A stretch of 64,000 bases of DNA, taken from NCBI GenBank assembly GCA_009363875.1, contig CM018686.1, positions 3,286,001-3,350,000 of the forward strand, read 5' to 3'. Each line of letters begins with the position of its first letter. Positions within the stretch are counted from its first letter, which is position 1. The position numbers and the translations under genes are program-made. Source of the stretch: Mikania micrantha (lineage: Eukaryota; Streptophyta; Magnoliopsida; Asterales; Asteraceae). Of this stretch, positions 46,599-58,300 are shown piece by piece. Under the pieces are notes generated by a model. It saw nothing but the letters and a program-made list of their open reading frames with translations. It had not been told where the DNA came from and searched no databases.

Positions 46599-47679
46599 TT
46601 TAGTTAAGAAAACTGAAAACATAAAGGCTTTAAAGCCTTCTTTACTGTTCATCCCTTCCAAAGAAAACCCTAGTTCATTAGTAGCCTGAATTCGATCGAA
46701 GGTGTAGATGTAAGCTCATAACAACATGGGGCTTTTAATATAAACCTAAAGCCGAGTCCATTGATTATGATAATTACCTGTAATTGCTTGAGACAAGCTC
46801 GGTCGAGTTCAAGATAGGCTTCGGCCGTGCTTGGTCTTGAATCGTCGATTGGAGCACTCTTAATACGAAATGATGCTATGGGAAGGTCCAGAGAAAGGTC
46901 GCAGAGGTTCTGTTACGATTAATTTGATTATGGTGAACGAATTCGACTGATATGGGTTGAAAGTTTGTAAACCGTTCGGTTGGGTTTAATTAGTGGGTAT
47001 TAACGCGTGATTAGAAGCAATTAAAGCATTAATTAGGTGGTTGGACGTTGGATGGTGGTCGGCCGAGTGTGGTGGTAGCATTAAAACCTCGAATTCGTCG
47101 ATTGGGGAAGGATTTGGTGGTGATCGGTGGCTGTGCAGGTTGGTGCAGCCGTTCGAGAAGAAAAAGAGAGGGGGGGGCTGGTTTGTTAAATGACAGATTT
47201 GGTCCTCCTGGTTCTACACACACAAACCTAGTTTCACTAATGACATAAAAGGCCCTTGTAGTTATGTGACCCAATAGTTTTAGGTTTAAACCTTGTGTAA
47301 GGTTTATAAAACATAATGTTAAACAAAGTTAACAAGCTTATTATTTAAATAAAGTTTATAAAGTCTTTAAAAATTTATTTATAAAATATATTAGTTAATA
47401 AGGTTTAATAGTTTAAATAATTTTATAAAGTTTAAGTATTTATCTTTATAAAGGTGTCATGTTTATAAAATCATAATTAATGCTAAAATTTATTGTCTTG
47501 CTATTTATTATAATTATTAATATTAATATAAAAAGTTTATTGATTGTTAAAATAAAATTTTAAGTTTTATAATCCTTAAAGGAATAAAATTAATAAGTAA
47601 TTTAATAACACATGTAATTAAGTTTAAAAATATTTTAATTTAAAATGCAACATATGTGTGTGGGTGTAATGAAATGGTT

Positions 47680-47680
<1 letters not shown>

Positions 47681-47747
<67 letters not shown>

Positions 47748-47748
47748 T
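47681..47748. repeat. (TAA)n microsatellite, about 22 units
   Basis: Uninterrupted TAA/ATA repeat within K's LTR close to its end. Confidence 0.95.
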
Positions 47749-47811
47749 CCCATAACAATGTGTTTAAACATTACAAAATAAAATAAAATAAATCGAAATT
47801 TTGCAAATGTT

Positions 47812-47849
47812 ACAGTCTCCCCTACTTTACAAAATTTCGTCCCGAAATT
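47812..47849 (-). promoter_or_regulatory. Element K polypurine tract and palindrome
   Basis: On the minus strand AATTTCG-GGA-CGAAATT (47849-47833), then a purine-rich GTAGGGGAGAC reaching the LTR start TGTAACATT. Confidence 0.82.
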
Positions 47850-47851
47850 AA

Positions 47852-50370
47852 TTACGAGGAGTCTTTAGCAAAGAGATGCGGGTATTTTGTCTTCATCTGA
47901 TCTTCTCGTTCCCAGGTAAGTTCTGGTCCGCGTTTAGATTCCCAACGCACCAAAACTATCGGGATACGCTTGTTCTTCAACTTTTTGACGTCTCTGTCCA
48001 CTATCTTCGCTGGTCTTTCTACGAAATGCATCGATTCATCAATACGAACTTCATCGAGGGGTATGTGTAAGTTTTCATCGGCTAAGCACTTCTTGAGGTT
48101 TGACACATGAAATGTCGGATGCACGTTTGACAGTTCTTCAGGTAGTTCGAGTCGGTAAGCAACTTTACCTACTCTTTCCAAGACTTTGATGGGCCAACGT
48201 ATCGAGGAGCTAACTTTCCTTTTTTCCCAAAGCGAGCAACTCCCTTCCAAGGTGATACCTTAAGAAGGACGAGATCATCAACTTGAAACTCTAACGGCTT
48301 TCGCCGTTTGTCGGCATAACTCTTTTGCCGGCTCCGAGCGGTAGTAAGATTTTCACGAATACGAAGAATCTGGTTTGTAGTTTCTTGTATCAATTCAGGA
48401 CCCGTAACTTGAGCTTCCCCAAGCTCATTCCAACAAACAGGAGATCGACATTTCCGACCGTAAAGTGCCTCGAAAGGTGCCATATTAATACTACTGTGAT
48501 AACTGTTGTTGTATGAAAACTCGATAAGAGGTAGGTAAGAATCCCAATTCCCACCGAAGTCTATCACACAACACCGTAGCATGTCTTCCAAGGTTTGAAT
48601 GGTTCGTTCGGACTGTCCGTCCGTTTGTGGATGATAGGCAGTGCTAAGATTTAATCGAGTCCTGAGAGCAGATTGCAATGATTGCCAGAAATGAGATATA
48701 AAACGACCATCCCGATCAGAGATGATCTTAAGAGGAATGCCATGTCTACAAACAATCTCCTTGATGTAAATCCGAGCTAGTTCTTCCACTCGATAAGTTT
48801 CACGGATAGGGAGGAAATGAGCAGATTTCGTAAGCCGGTCAACGATCACCCAAATACTATCGTAACCCTTGGTAGTGCGCGGGAGTTTGGTTATAAAATC
48901 CATTGCAATACCTTCCCATTTCCAAACGGGAATTTCTGGTTGTTCAAGTAATCCTGACGGTCGCTGATGTTCGGCTTTGACCTTGGAACACGTAAGGCAC
49001 TTGGTTACAAAAAGAACAACATCGTTTTTCATTCCCGGCCACCAATACTGAACACGAAGGTCTTTGTACATTTTGTCGGCACCGGGGTGAATGGAATATC
49101 GAGACTTGTGGGCTTCTTGCATGATGAGTCCCCGTAACTCGTTTTGACTTGGAACCCACAGACGGTTGTGCAAGTAAACCAAACCATTTGGCTTAGTCTC
49201 AAATTGAAGTTCAGCGCTATTTGGCACTTCCTCGTGCAACTTGCCCGAGGTGATTGTCAATTGTTGCGCTTCGAGGATACGATTCTGAAGATCCGATGTG
49301 ATTTGAATGCTATGGAGTACGATAGATTCATTATACGCCTTTCGACTAAGCGCATCCGCTACAACGTTAGCTTTTCCCGGATGGTAACGAATTTCGCAGT
49401 CGTAATCGTTTAACAGTTCAACCCAACGCCTTTGCCTCATGTTGAGCTCTTTTTGGTTTAGAATATGTTGGAGACTTTTGTGATCCGTGAACACCACACA
49501 CTTGGTACCGTATAGGTAATGTCTCCATATTTTTAAAGCAAACACGACCGCACCGAGCTCGAGGTCGTGGGTCGTATAATTCTTTTCATGAATTTTCAAT
49601 TGGCGGGACGCGTATGCAATGACCTTTCCTCGTTGCATTAGAACACAACCAAGACCTTGATTCGAAGCATCGCAATAAACTACGAAGTCGTCGTTTCCGT
49701 CAGGAAGGGTAAGGATCGGTGCATTACATAGCTTGTTCTTTAGAGTCTGAAACGCTTGCTCTTGATCAGATTCCCACTTGTACGGTTTCCCTTTGTGAGT
49801 TAAGGCAGTAAGTGGTAAGGCTATCTTGGAGAAGTTTGAAATAAACCGACGATAATAACCAGCTAGACCGAGAAATGATCTAACTTCAGTAGGAGTTGTT
49901 GGTGCTTTCCAATTTTTCACGGTTTCAATTTTTGCGGGATCTACATGAATCCCTTGCTCGTTTACAATATGACCCAAAAATTGAACCTCTTTAAGCCAGA
50001 ATTCACACTTTGAGAATTTGGCATAAAGTTGTTCTTCCTTTAAGAGTTCCAGAATAGTTCGAAGATGGTTTTCATGCTCGGTTTTGGACTTGGAGTAGAT
50101 CAAGATGTCATCAATGAAGACGATGACAAACTTATCAAGATACGGTTTACAAACACGGTTCATTAAGTCCATAAACACCGCGGGTGCATTAGTTAAGCCA
50201 AAAGGCATCACCATGAACTCGTAGTGTCCATACCTCGTACGAAACGCGGTTTTTGGTATGTCGTCTTCATGAACACGTAATTGATGATAGCCCGAACGAA
50301 GATCAATTTTTGAGAAACATTTTGCACCTTGAAGTTGATCGAAGAGGTCGTCTATCCGAGGTAAGGGGTA
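47852..50370 (-). pseudogene. Element K pol: RT, RNase H, integrase, chromodomain
   Basis: The frame continues from 50371-51477 after a single TGA at about 50370, which interrupts an N-YPLPRIDD stretch of RT; otherwise it is open to 48169. RT active site VFIDDILIYS is near 50115. RNase H has YCDASNQGLGCVL. The integrase zinc module has HPGADKMYKDL..CLTCSKVK, and the core reads IISDRDGRF and AYHPQTDGQSERT. A 1-nt shift near 48180 moves the last part to another frame (48250-47852), ending in a chromodomain-like GPELTWEREDQMKTKYP. Only two lesions, so it is a fairly recent copy. Confidence 0.92.
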
Positions 50371-51477
50371 TCAGTTCTTAATCGTGATCTTGTTAAGTTC
50401 ACGATAGTCGATACACATACGAAAAGAACCGTCTTTCTTTTTCACAAATAAAATGGGTGCACCCCAAGGAGAGAAACTGGGTCGAATGAATCCTTTATCG
50501 GATAATTCTTGCAGTTGACTTGCAAGTTCTTGAAGTTCGGATGGTGCGAGACGGTAAGGGGATTTTGCAACGGGGTTTGCACCTGGAATAAGATCGATAC
50601 GAAACTCGACTTGTCGAGTCGGAGGTAAACCGGTAACTTCTTCGGGGAATACTTCGGGAAAGTCACGAACTATCGGAATGTCTTCAAGTCTTCTTTCGTC
50701 GGTCTTGGTTCCCACTATGTGAGCCAAGAAGGCCACATACTTCTTTCGTAAGTATCGTTGGGCTTGAGTGCAAGTCATAAGTTTAAGACCCTTAGCCTTT
50801 CGTTCACCATAAACCTTGAGTTCTTGACCTTGCGAGAGCGGGATACGGATGAACTTTTCACCACAAATGATTTCGGCACGGTTCTTCGATAACCAATACA
50901 TGCCTACTATGACATCGAAACTACCCAATTGCATGGGTATTAAATCAATGGGAAAATCGTGCTCGTTTAGGTTCAACGTGCAATTAGAGATCACCGAGTC
51001 AAGTTTAATAAGTTTCCCGTTAGCTACCTCAACCGTGAACGGATTTTCTAATCTAGTTCTAGGCAAAGCAAGTAAAGGTTCAAATTGCAAAGATATAAAG
51101 CTTTTATCGGCCCCTGTATCAAAAAGAATAGAAGCATAATGACCGTTAACAAGGAACGTACCGTTGACCACGTCATTGTTGGCTTGTGCCTGATCGGCAT
51201 TGATGTTGAAAACTCTAGCTCGAGCACCCTGGTTTGCTTGGTTTGGCATATTAGTAGGTATGTTATTCCGGTTGACCCTCAAGTTGCAGACATTAGCCAT
51301 GTGGCCTGGATCACCACAGATATAGCAAACTCTAACCGTTGGGGGTGCATTTGGAGCTGTGATGCGAGGAATAGTAGCTTGATTCATGGTGGCTTTTGGT
51401 AACCGACAGGTGTTGAAGAAGTGGCCATAGCGTTTGCAGTTCGTGCAAACCCGACATGGATACACAGCCATATGATG
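50371..51477 (-). pseudogene. Element K gag C-terminus, protease and start of RT
   Basis: Zinc knuckles CTNCKRYGHFFNTC and CYICGDPGHMANVC lie near the L insertion. Protease: LFDTGADKSF, and FDVIVGMYWLS with Y where the sister elements have D. A linker and RT start follow: FPEVFPEEVTGLPP and FVKKKDGSFRMCIDYRELN. The frame is the same as pol, so gag-pol was one polyprotein. It is cut at 51477 by L; the N-terminal part resumes at 63384. Confidence 0.9.
51473..51477. repeat. Target-site duplication of L (TGATG), left copy
   Basis: TGATG precedes L's TGTCACAC at 51478 and recurs at 63379-63383 after its end. A perfect 5-bp duplication inside K's gag. Confidence 0.95.
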
Positions 51478-51799
51478 TGTCACACACCCAAATTCCCATT
51501 TGTGGTGTCAGTCCACGTGGGTGTGACGTGGCCAGGATCATAGCTCATGGTCATATAGAACGACTCTATATGAGTTACACATTCACACAGTTAGGTAATA
51601 TAACAGAGTTTCATTCAATAAGCAGCGGAAATAAAGCGAAATACAGCGGAAAGTAAATTGTTTGAAATAGACACTACAAAAGTTTAAATTGTTTTCAAAT
51701 CACATCTAATGCACACAATGCCTAAGACACGAGTCTACATGCAGGCCAGACTCCTTAATGCTTCCTTGTGCGCATCCTAGCGTAAGCTCCGTTAGTTAC

Positions 51800-52254
51800 C
51801 TGAGAATACATGCGAAAAGTGTCAACTAAAAAGTTGGTGAGTTCACAGGTTTAGACAGACTGAAAAATAGACAGACATATACTGGGTATGTTAAGTTTAG
51901 TTGGATACTACGATCCGTGGAGTGTGTCAGTTCATCTTACCGAAACTAGACTGTTCCCGTTTGCCTCCGCAGGTCATCGCTGAACCCGCATTCCCATCGA
52001 AATTACACTCGTTATGACCTCCAGTCAACATTGGTGCCGAGTGGGGTTAGTCAAACCCAGTAGTACTACGTAATTACGACTCGTTTGCATACACAACTAA
52101 CGGTAAGGATAAGTGAAGACTTTAAACGATAATAGTTACACTCGAAAATGGTTTTCACAACATACCAGTCATATATCTAAAATAGTTGCATTGTATTCTC
52201 ACCCCAAAAGTTCAGTAAAACAGTTAAAGAGTAAAAATGGGGCTGTAAACTCAC
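51800..52254 (-). other. Candidate leader intron in L (3' LTR copy; 5' copy 60636-61090)
   Basis: Donor CAG/GTGAGTTTACAGCCCC. Branch-like TTGAC directly after hairpin CAACTTTTTAGTTG, then ACTTTTCGCATG and ATTCTCAG/GTAACT. Length about 455 nt. The copy that would act in genomic RNA is in the 5' LTR (61090 down to 60636). Inferred. Confidence 0.5.
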
Positions 52255-54003
52255 CTGAGTTTATGTAATGCGTTAGCTCAAAGAGAGTAGTGTAGCTCGC
52301 CGGCTAGTAGTCACCTATATCACATAGGTATTATGAGTTTGTGTTCACAAGTGCGGGTCTCACCGGACCGTGTTAGTGTTCAACAACACTAAGTAGTTAT
52401 GTGGGTCTAGTTGACCGTGTTTGACCGTGTCGATCGTGTTTGACCTAACGACCCGTTGGTGACGGTTTGGATCAAGTGTTCGTGTATCGTGCGGTTTTAG
52501 TGTCGTGTGAAGTGTACGGATACCAAAATCGTTCCGACAAAGAAACTTACTAGATATGGTAAGTTTCTATTTTAGGGAAGTTTTCCATATTTGACAAGTT
52601 ATGCATAAAATCATATTCCGATTATTCTAACATGCATATTTATCCTAAATGAGCATGTTATCACATAGCACGTAGTTACACATAGTCGGTTTAGCATAAT
52701 TGCGCGTAGAAAGTTTCTATAATTAGAAAGTTACTAAAATAAGCATTTTTCATCAAGTTTCACAACCAATGTCATCTAATATCATTATCTCAATCCTAAG
52801 TAACCTATTAATCAAGATCATTCCACTAACATGTGACGAATCGTGAATTTAACCAAGTAAAGTTACTATATTTAGTAACTTATGAACATAACACAAAATC
52901 AAGTTTCCAAATACATATTCCTTCCAATATCATCATATAATCACCAAATGAGCATGTTAGACTCAAGACATTATCATACATTTTACCATTTTGCAATTTT
53001 GTGACAAAAAGTTACTATTTATAGAAATGTTTACAAAAATCATACTTTTGACCATTCTAAGCATTTCTATGCATCAAACATCCATCATTTAACTTCTAAA
53101 CATCATTCTTAAACATAACTTATAGATCTAAACATGCCAATGTGGTCATTTTATCAATAATGCACATTTTGTAACCATAAAGTTACTATTTATAGTAACT
53201 ATCATGCTTTTGACATATCTTGCTCAAAATCAACATCCTAGCCATGTAGGACATCTCATATATTAATTCTAAGGACATTTCAATACTGAAATTTACATGA
53301 AACATTATAGATCATGCATGCATGTTGTTTAAAGTAACCATTTCTTAGAAAAATCAACAAATAATTGCCCAAATCATTCAAGATCATCATGGATCGTTAT
53401 GAAACCCTCAAATCAGTAACATAATCATCAAATAGCATGTCCATAACCCAAGATTTCGTGACCAAGATAGTGGTTGTGATGCATGTGGTCATAAATCATC
53501 ATATGGGTCACAAAAACCCCAAATAACACCCAATAACATAAATGTATCAAGTCTAATGTTCAAATCAGTGGCTTAACACATAAATCACAGATTAAATCAC
53601 TCAATAATCCGTGTCTAGTGTGTGTGGATGATTGCATGTGCATGATTCACATTGCATGTGTGATTCTAAGTGCTAGAAACACAAATAGTGCAAGAAAACT
53701 ACCTCTAAGGTTCTTTGAAGCTTGAATGTTGATGAAACAGAGATGGAGGGCTTCGAGAACTCCTGGGATTGTCTTCTCAGCAACTCCAAATCGTTCAAGT
53801 GATGGTTGATGGCTTCTTGTCCTCTACAAGTCTCCTCAAACCTCAATGGTGCCTCTCTTGTGATGATAATGGCTCCTTCTGGTGTACAATGGTGGTAACA
53901 GGGTGATAATGGCCACACAAGAGGATTTCAGTCGAGAGATAGTGAGTAGGAGTTAACAGAATGTTTAACTTGGGTTTTATAAAGATTCTGCGACTTTAGC
54001 CCT

Positions 54004-54213
54004 GTCGCGTACCGCGACACCGCCCAAAAAGCATCATCGCGTACCGCGATGATTAAAATAATCATTCGGTTTCCCGAAACACGCCACGTACCGCGAATGT
54101 GGAAGTTGATCGGTCATCGCGTACCGCGACTCTTTTCGGAGAATTCAAATTTCCCCGCCCATGGGTCGCGTATCGCGAAGGCCCATTTGTGTGCCCATCG
54201 CGTACCGCGATGG
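54004..54213. repeat. CpG palindromes TCGCGTACCGCGA in L's U3
   Basis: Five good copies and one degenerate copy (CCACGTACCGCGA) with irregular spacing, most extended by one or two matching bases on each side, e.g. ATCGCGTACCGCGAT. The same cluster occurs at about 62840-63026 in the other LTR. They lie just upstream of the TATA-like site on the transcribed strand. Confidence 0.88.
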
Positions 54214-54560
54214 GTCTCGGTTGAGCCCAATAAGCCCAAGTTCGCTGTTTTGAACTGAATGTCTCGTATTTTTCGAATACGATCATCGTTTCTCGACACG
54301 TAAGCGTTGTTCTAGCTAAATTAGGTTCTCCTGAACCTAAGTGTAGTGTTATTGTGCTGTGATTTGATCCGTTCACCAACGTTCGTCATTCAAGACACAT
54401 ACGAGAGTTGTGCGATAGTTTCTCGAACTATCGGTGTGTTCTAACAGTTGTGCCACGTGTCACACTAAATACAATTATTCTAGTGCCACGTATGGAATAA
54501 TAATACACATTATTATTAAAATAAAAATAAATGTTGACCTGGAAATTACGAGGTGTCACA

Positions 54561-54597
54561 TCATCCCCCAATTAATAGGAATTTCGTCCCGAAATTC
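54561..54597 (-). promoter_or_regulatory. Element L polypurine tract and palindrome
   Basis: GAATTTCG-GGA-CGAAATTC (54597-54579, minus strand) overlaps the pol stop codon. It is followed by TTGGGGGATGA and the LTR start TGTGACA. Confidence 0.85.
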
Positions 54598-57500
54598 AGT
54601 TCGTGTTGCCGGTGTTAGTCTGGTCAGAGAATAAGTGAGGGTACTTTTGTTTCATCTGGTCCTCTCGTTCCCAGGTGTATTCCGGTCCTCGCCGTGAGTT
54701 CCATCGAACTTTCACAATGGGTATCTTACTGTGCTTCAACTTCTTGAGTTCCCGGTCCATGATTTCCACCGGTTCCTCTATGAAGTGTAGTTGTTCATCG
54801 ATCTGGATTTCCTCTAGAGGAATTGTAAGAGTTTCGTCCGACAAACACTTCTTGAGGTTTGAGACGTGGAATACGTTGTGCACGCTACTCAATTCCTGTG
54901 GTAACTGCAGTTCGTAGGCCACCGGGCCTATCCGTTTCGTGATCTCGAAAGGTCCAATGTAACGAGGGTTTAGTTTTCCTCGTTTCCCGAATCGAATCAC
55001 TCCCTTCCAAGGCGAGACTTTAAGAAGTACTCGGTCTCCCACTTGGAATTCCAAAGGCTTGCGCCTTTTGTCGGCATAGCTCTTCTGTCGATCCCGAGCC
55101 GCTGCCATCCTATTGCGTATTTGCACGATCTTTTCGGTTGTTTCATGCACGAGTTCGGGTCCGGTCAGTTGGCTTTCCCCAACTTCCGCCCAACAGAGTG
55201 GTGATCTGCATTTACGCCCGTAAAGTGCTTCAAATGGTGCAGCTCCAATGCTGGTGTGGTAGCTGTTATTATACGAGAACTCTACTAGAGGTAAGTGAGT
55301 TTCCCTACTGTTTCCAAAGTCGATCACGCATGCCCGAAGCATGTCTTCTAAGGTCTGGATGGTTCGTTCACTTTGACCATCCGTTTGCGGGTGATATGCG
55401 GTGCTCATATCCAATCTTGTCCCGAGTGCTTTGTGTAAGGACTTCCAAAAATGTGCAGTGAAACGGCTGTCTCGGTCAGATATTATAGAGACTGGGACTC
55501 CGTGTCTAGATACGATTTCCTTCAAGTAGATCCGGGTTAACTTCTCCAATTTATCAGTTTCCTTGATCGGTAGGAAGTGTGCTGATTTTGTGAGTCGATC
55601 AACGATAACCCAGATGGTATCGCAACCACTTGCTGTCTTCGGCAGCTTGGTGATGAAATCCATGGAAATTTGCTCCCATTTCCATACTGGGATTTCCGGT
55701 TGTTGGAGTAATCCTGACGGTTTCTGATATTCGACCTTAACCTTTGAGCAAGTCAGGCACTTACTTACATAGGCCGCGATTTCCGACTTCATGTTGGGCC
55801 ACCAATAAGTTGCCTTTAGGTCATGGTACATCTTATCAGAACCTGGATGTACTGAGTATCGGCTCTTGTGAGCTTCATCCATCACTACTTCTCTTAATTC
55901 TCCGTAGCGTGGTATCCAAATCCGATCCATTAGATAATAAGCTCCGTCGCCCTTCTGTTTCATATGTTTATCCATACCCCGCATGGCTTCGAGGGTAAGG
56001 TTTTCCTTTTTCAGGGCCTCTTGTTGTACAATTCGGATTTGATTTGGTAGTTCGGAATGGATAGTGAGTTGTAGTGCACGTACGAGTTTTGTTGTTTCCT
56101 TCCGGCTCAGTGCGTCGGCTACTACGTTAGCTTTCCCAGGGTGGTACTTGATTGCACAGTCATAATCACCTATCAGTTCGACCCACCTGCGTTGTCTCAT
56201 GTTTAGCTCTTTTTGGTCGAAGATGTGTTGTAGGCTCTTATGATCTGTGAATATCGTGCACTTAGTGCCGTACAGATAGTGTCGCCAGATCTTCAATGCG
56301 AACACTACGGCTCCCAGTTCCAAATCATGGGTTGTGAAGTTTTTCTCATGCACTTTTAATTGTCGTGACGCATAAGCTACGACCTTCTCGCGTTGCATCA
56401 GCACACAACCGAGTCCTTGCTTTGATGCGTCGCAGTAGACTACAAAGTCTTCGCACCCCTCCGGCAGTGATAGGATTGGTGCGCTGCACAACTTCTGTTT
56501 CAATAGTTCGAATGCAGCTTCTTGTTTTTCTCCCCATTCGAACTTCTTATCTTTATGCGTAAGGGACGTTAACGATTGTGCGATCTTTGAGAATCCCTCG
56601 ATAAATCTTCTGTAGTATCCGGCCAATCCCAGAAACTGTCGCACCTCAGTCGGGGTCTTAGGTACAGTCCAGCTCTTGATTGCCTCAATCTTGGCTGGGT
56701 CCACGTGTATCCCTTTCGCGTTTACTACGTGTCCAAGGAACTGTACTTCGCGAATCCAAAAATCACATTTGGAAAACTTCGCGTATAGTTGTTCCTTCTT
56801 CAATAGTTCTAAGACACGTCTTAAATGATCAGCATGTTCCTCCTGAGTCTTGGAATAGATCAGGATATCATCGATAGATACGATCACGAATTTATCGAGA
56901 TACGGCTTACACACCCGATTCATGAGATCCATGAATACTGCCGGTGCGTTGGTTAGTCCGAACGGCATCACCAGAAACTCGTAATGTCCGTAACGTGTTC
57001 GGAAAGCTGTCTTCGGTATGTCTTCCTCTTGTATTCTAAGTTGATGGTAACCGGATCTTAAATCGATTTTCGAATAATAGCTTGACCCTTGTAATTGGTC
57101 AAACAGGTCGTCTATTCGTGGTAGAGGGTATCGATTTTTGATCGTTACTTTGTTCAGTTCTCGGTAATCTATGCACATACGGAGTGAACCGTCTTTCTTC
57201 TTCACAAACAAGACCGGTGCTCCCCAAGGTGAGAAGCTCGGTCGGATAAATCCTTTATCTAACAGCTCTTGTAGTTGGTTAGATAGTTCCTGCATTTCGG
57301 TAGAAGCCAATCGGTATGGTGCCTTGGCTATCGGTGCTGCTCCTGGTGTTAGATCTATCTGAAACTCCACTTGCCGTGCTGGTGGTAGTCCGGGTAGATC
57401 GTCAGGAAAGACTTCTGGAAAATCACGGACAACGACAATGTCCTCAATCTTCCGTTCCTTCTTTGGTTGTTCGGTGATGAGGGCTAGGATAGCCGTGTAT

Positions 57501-58300
57501 CCTTTCTTCAGGTATTTGTTTGCCTTTATGCAAGACATAATGTTGAGTGGTACTCCACGTCTTTCTCCTTGGATTGAAATCTGTTCTCCACTTGGCAACG
57601 TAACTCGCACAATCTTCTCGTCGCACACAATTTCAGCATGGTTTGCAGATAGCCAATCCATTCCAATCACCACGTCGAAGCTCCCGAGAGTTACCGGCAT
57701 TAGGTCAATCACCAGTTGATGGTCTGCTAGTGTTAGAACACATCCCTTGATGATATATTGTGTTTCGATCAGCTTGCCGTCCGCTAACTCTACGGTGTAC
57801 TTATAGTCTAGTGGTGTTGGTGTCACATTAAGTAATTTGCTAAAGTCTTTAGAGATAAAACTCCTATCGGCACCGGTATCAAATAATATGCTAGCATAGA
57901 CATTATTTAAAAGAAACGTACCGGTGACGACATGTGGGTCGTCTTTAGCTTCTCCCGAGCCAATCACAAAGGCTCGTCCCTTCGCTGCACCTCCCCCAGC
58001 CTTTTTCAGTTGTGGGCAATCCTTTCGCATGTGCCCCGGTTTGCCACATTCATAACACCCCTTGAGAGTGTTTTGGTTGTTGTTGTTGTTGGGGTTGGGA
58101 TTGGATCTGCATTCCTTGGCTAAATGCCCGTTCCTTCCACAGCTAGTGCATTTGACCCTTTTGCACGGGCCGAAGTGGTGGAAGTTGCAGGTATTGCATT
58201 TTGGGCTGTTGCCCTGATATCCCCCTTTTCCTTGAGTGTTCGGCTGGGTGGCAGTGAAACCTTTGCTGGTGTTGGTCGGTGTTGAGCTGGTTGTGGTGGA
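54596..58300 (-). CDS. Element L Pol: zinc knuckles, protease, RT, RNase H, integrase, chromodomain
   Basis: One uninterrupted frame. The first ATG is at 58030 (1144 codons), but the frame is open up to about 58300 and covers two zinc motifs, CTSCGRNGHLAKEC and CYECGKPGHMRKDC, so it belongs to a gag-pol polyprotein. In order come protease LFDTGADRSF and DVVIGMDWLS; RT MCIDYRELN, VSIDDILIYS; RNase H YCDASKQGLGCVL; the integrase zinc module HPGSDKMYHDL..CLTCSKVK; core SMDFITKLP, ISDRDSRF, AYHPQTDGQSERT; and C-terminal GKRGKLNPRYIGPF with chromodomain-like GPEYTWEREDQMKQKYP. All catalytic residues I can check are present. Its products would copy and integrate the element. Confidence 0.95.
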   Translation of the reverse strand, partial: STTTSSTPTNTSKGFTATQPNTQGKGGYQGNSPKCNTCNFHHFGPCKRVKCTSCGRNGHLAKECRSNPNPNNNNNQNTLKGCYECGKPGHMRKDCPQLKKAGGGAAKGRAFVIGSGEAKDDPHVVTGTFLLNNVYASILFDTGADRSFISKDFSKLLNVTPTPLDYKYTVELADGKLIETQYIIKGCVLTLADHQLVIDLMPVTLGSFDVVIGMDWLSANHAEIVCDEKIVRVTLPSGEQISIQGERRGVPLNIMSCIKANKYLKKGYTAILALITEQPKKERKIEDIVVVRDFPEVFPDDLPGLPPARQVEFQIDLTPGAAPIAKAPYRLASTEMQELSNQLQELLDKGFIRPSFSPWGAPVLFVKKKDGSLRMCIDYRELNKVTIKNRYPLPRIDDLFDQLQGSSYYSKIDLRSGYHQLRIQEEDIPKTAFRTRYGHYEFLVMPFGLTNAPAVFMDLMNRVCKPYLDKFVIVSIDDILIYSKTQEEHADHLRRVLELLKKEQLYAKFSKCDFWIREVQFLGHVVNAKGIHVDPAKIEAIKSWTVPKTPTEVRQFLGLAGYYRRFIEGFSKIAQSLTSLTHKDKKFEWGEKQEAAFELLKQKLCSAPILSLPEGCEDFVVYCDASKQGLGCVLMQREKVVAYASRQLKVHEKNFTTHDLELGAVVFALKIWRHYLYGTKCTIFTDHKSLQHIFDQKELNMRQRRWVELIGDYDCAIKYHPGKANVVADALSRKETTKLVRALQLTIHSELPNQIRIVQQEALKKENLTLEAMRGMDKHMKQKGDGAYYLMDRIWIPRYGELREVVMDEAHKSRYSVHPGSDKMYHDLKATYWWPNMKSEIAAYVSKCLTCSKVKVEYQKPSGLLQQPEIPVWKWEQISMDFITKLPKTASGCDTIWVIVDRLTKSAHFLPIKETDKLEKLTRIYLKEIVSRHGVPVSIISDRDSRFTAHFWKSLHKALGTRLDMSTAYHPQTDGQSERTIQTLEDMLRACVIDFGNSRETHLPLVEFSYNNSYHTSIGAAPFEALYGRKCRSPLCWAEVGESQLTGPELVHETTEKIVQIRNRMAAARDRQKSYADKRRKPLEFQVGDRVLLKVSPWKGVIRFGKRGKLNPRYIGPFEITKRIGPVAYELQLPQELSSVHNVFHVSNLKKCLSDETLTIPLEEIQIDEQLHFIEEPVEIMDRELKKLKHSKIPIVKVRWNSRRGPEYTWEREDQMKQKYPHLFSDQTNTGNTN

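Larger units (their letters stand above)
45116..47811 (-). mobile_element. Element K 3' LTR
   Basis: TGTCACACCCCGACC to AATGTTACA (plus strand), about 2.7 kb. Hairpin CAACTAATTGAATAGTTG lies at 45372-45389. Very AT-rich blocks run at 45880-46500 and 47300-47680, around a GC-richer centre. It contains a tRNA-like segment and a (TAA)n run. No partner LTR is in the window, so age cannot be judged. Confidence 0.85.
51478..54560 (-). mobile_element. Element L 3' LTR
   Basis: 3083 bp. On the minus strand it starts TGTGACACC. U3 is about 580 bp and carries CpG palindromes. A TATA-like TTTATAAAACCC lies at about 53985-53973, so the R-U5 leader is about 2.4 kb. Donor CAG/GTGAGTTTACAGCCCC starts at 52254. 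Hairpin CAACTAAAAAGTTG (plus strand) lies at 51823-51836, and acceptor ATTCTCAG/GTAACT ends at 51800. Confidence 0.95.

Noticed and set aside
53673..53918. 81-codon minus-strand ORF conserved at 62509-62754 in L's LTRs
   Set aside because: It lies just after the TATA-like site and is kept because the LTRs are young; it could be a leader uORF, but nothing else supports a protein.
54049..54379. Overlapping ORFs across the CpG palindromes of L
   Set aside because: Palindromic repeats keep several frames open; the position is U3, upstream of transcription start.
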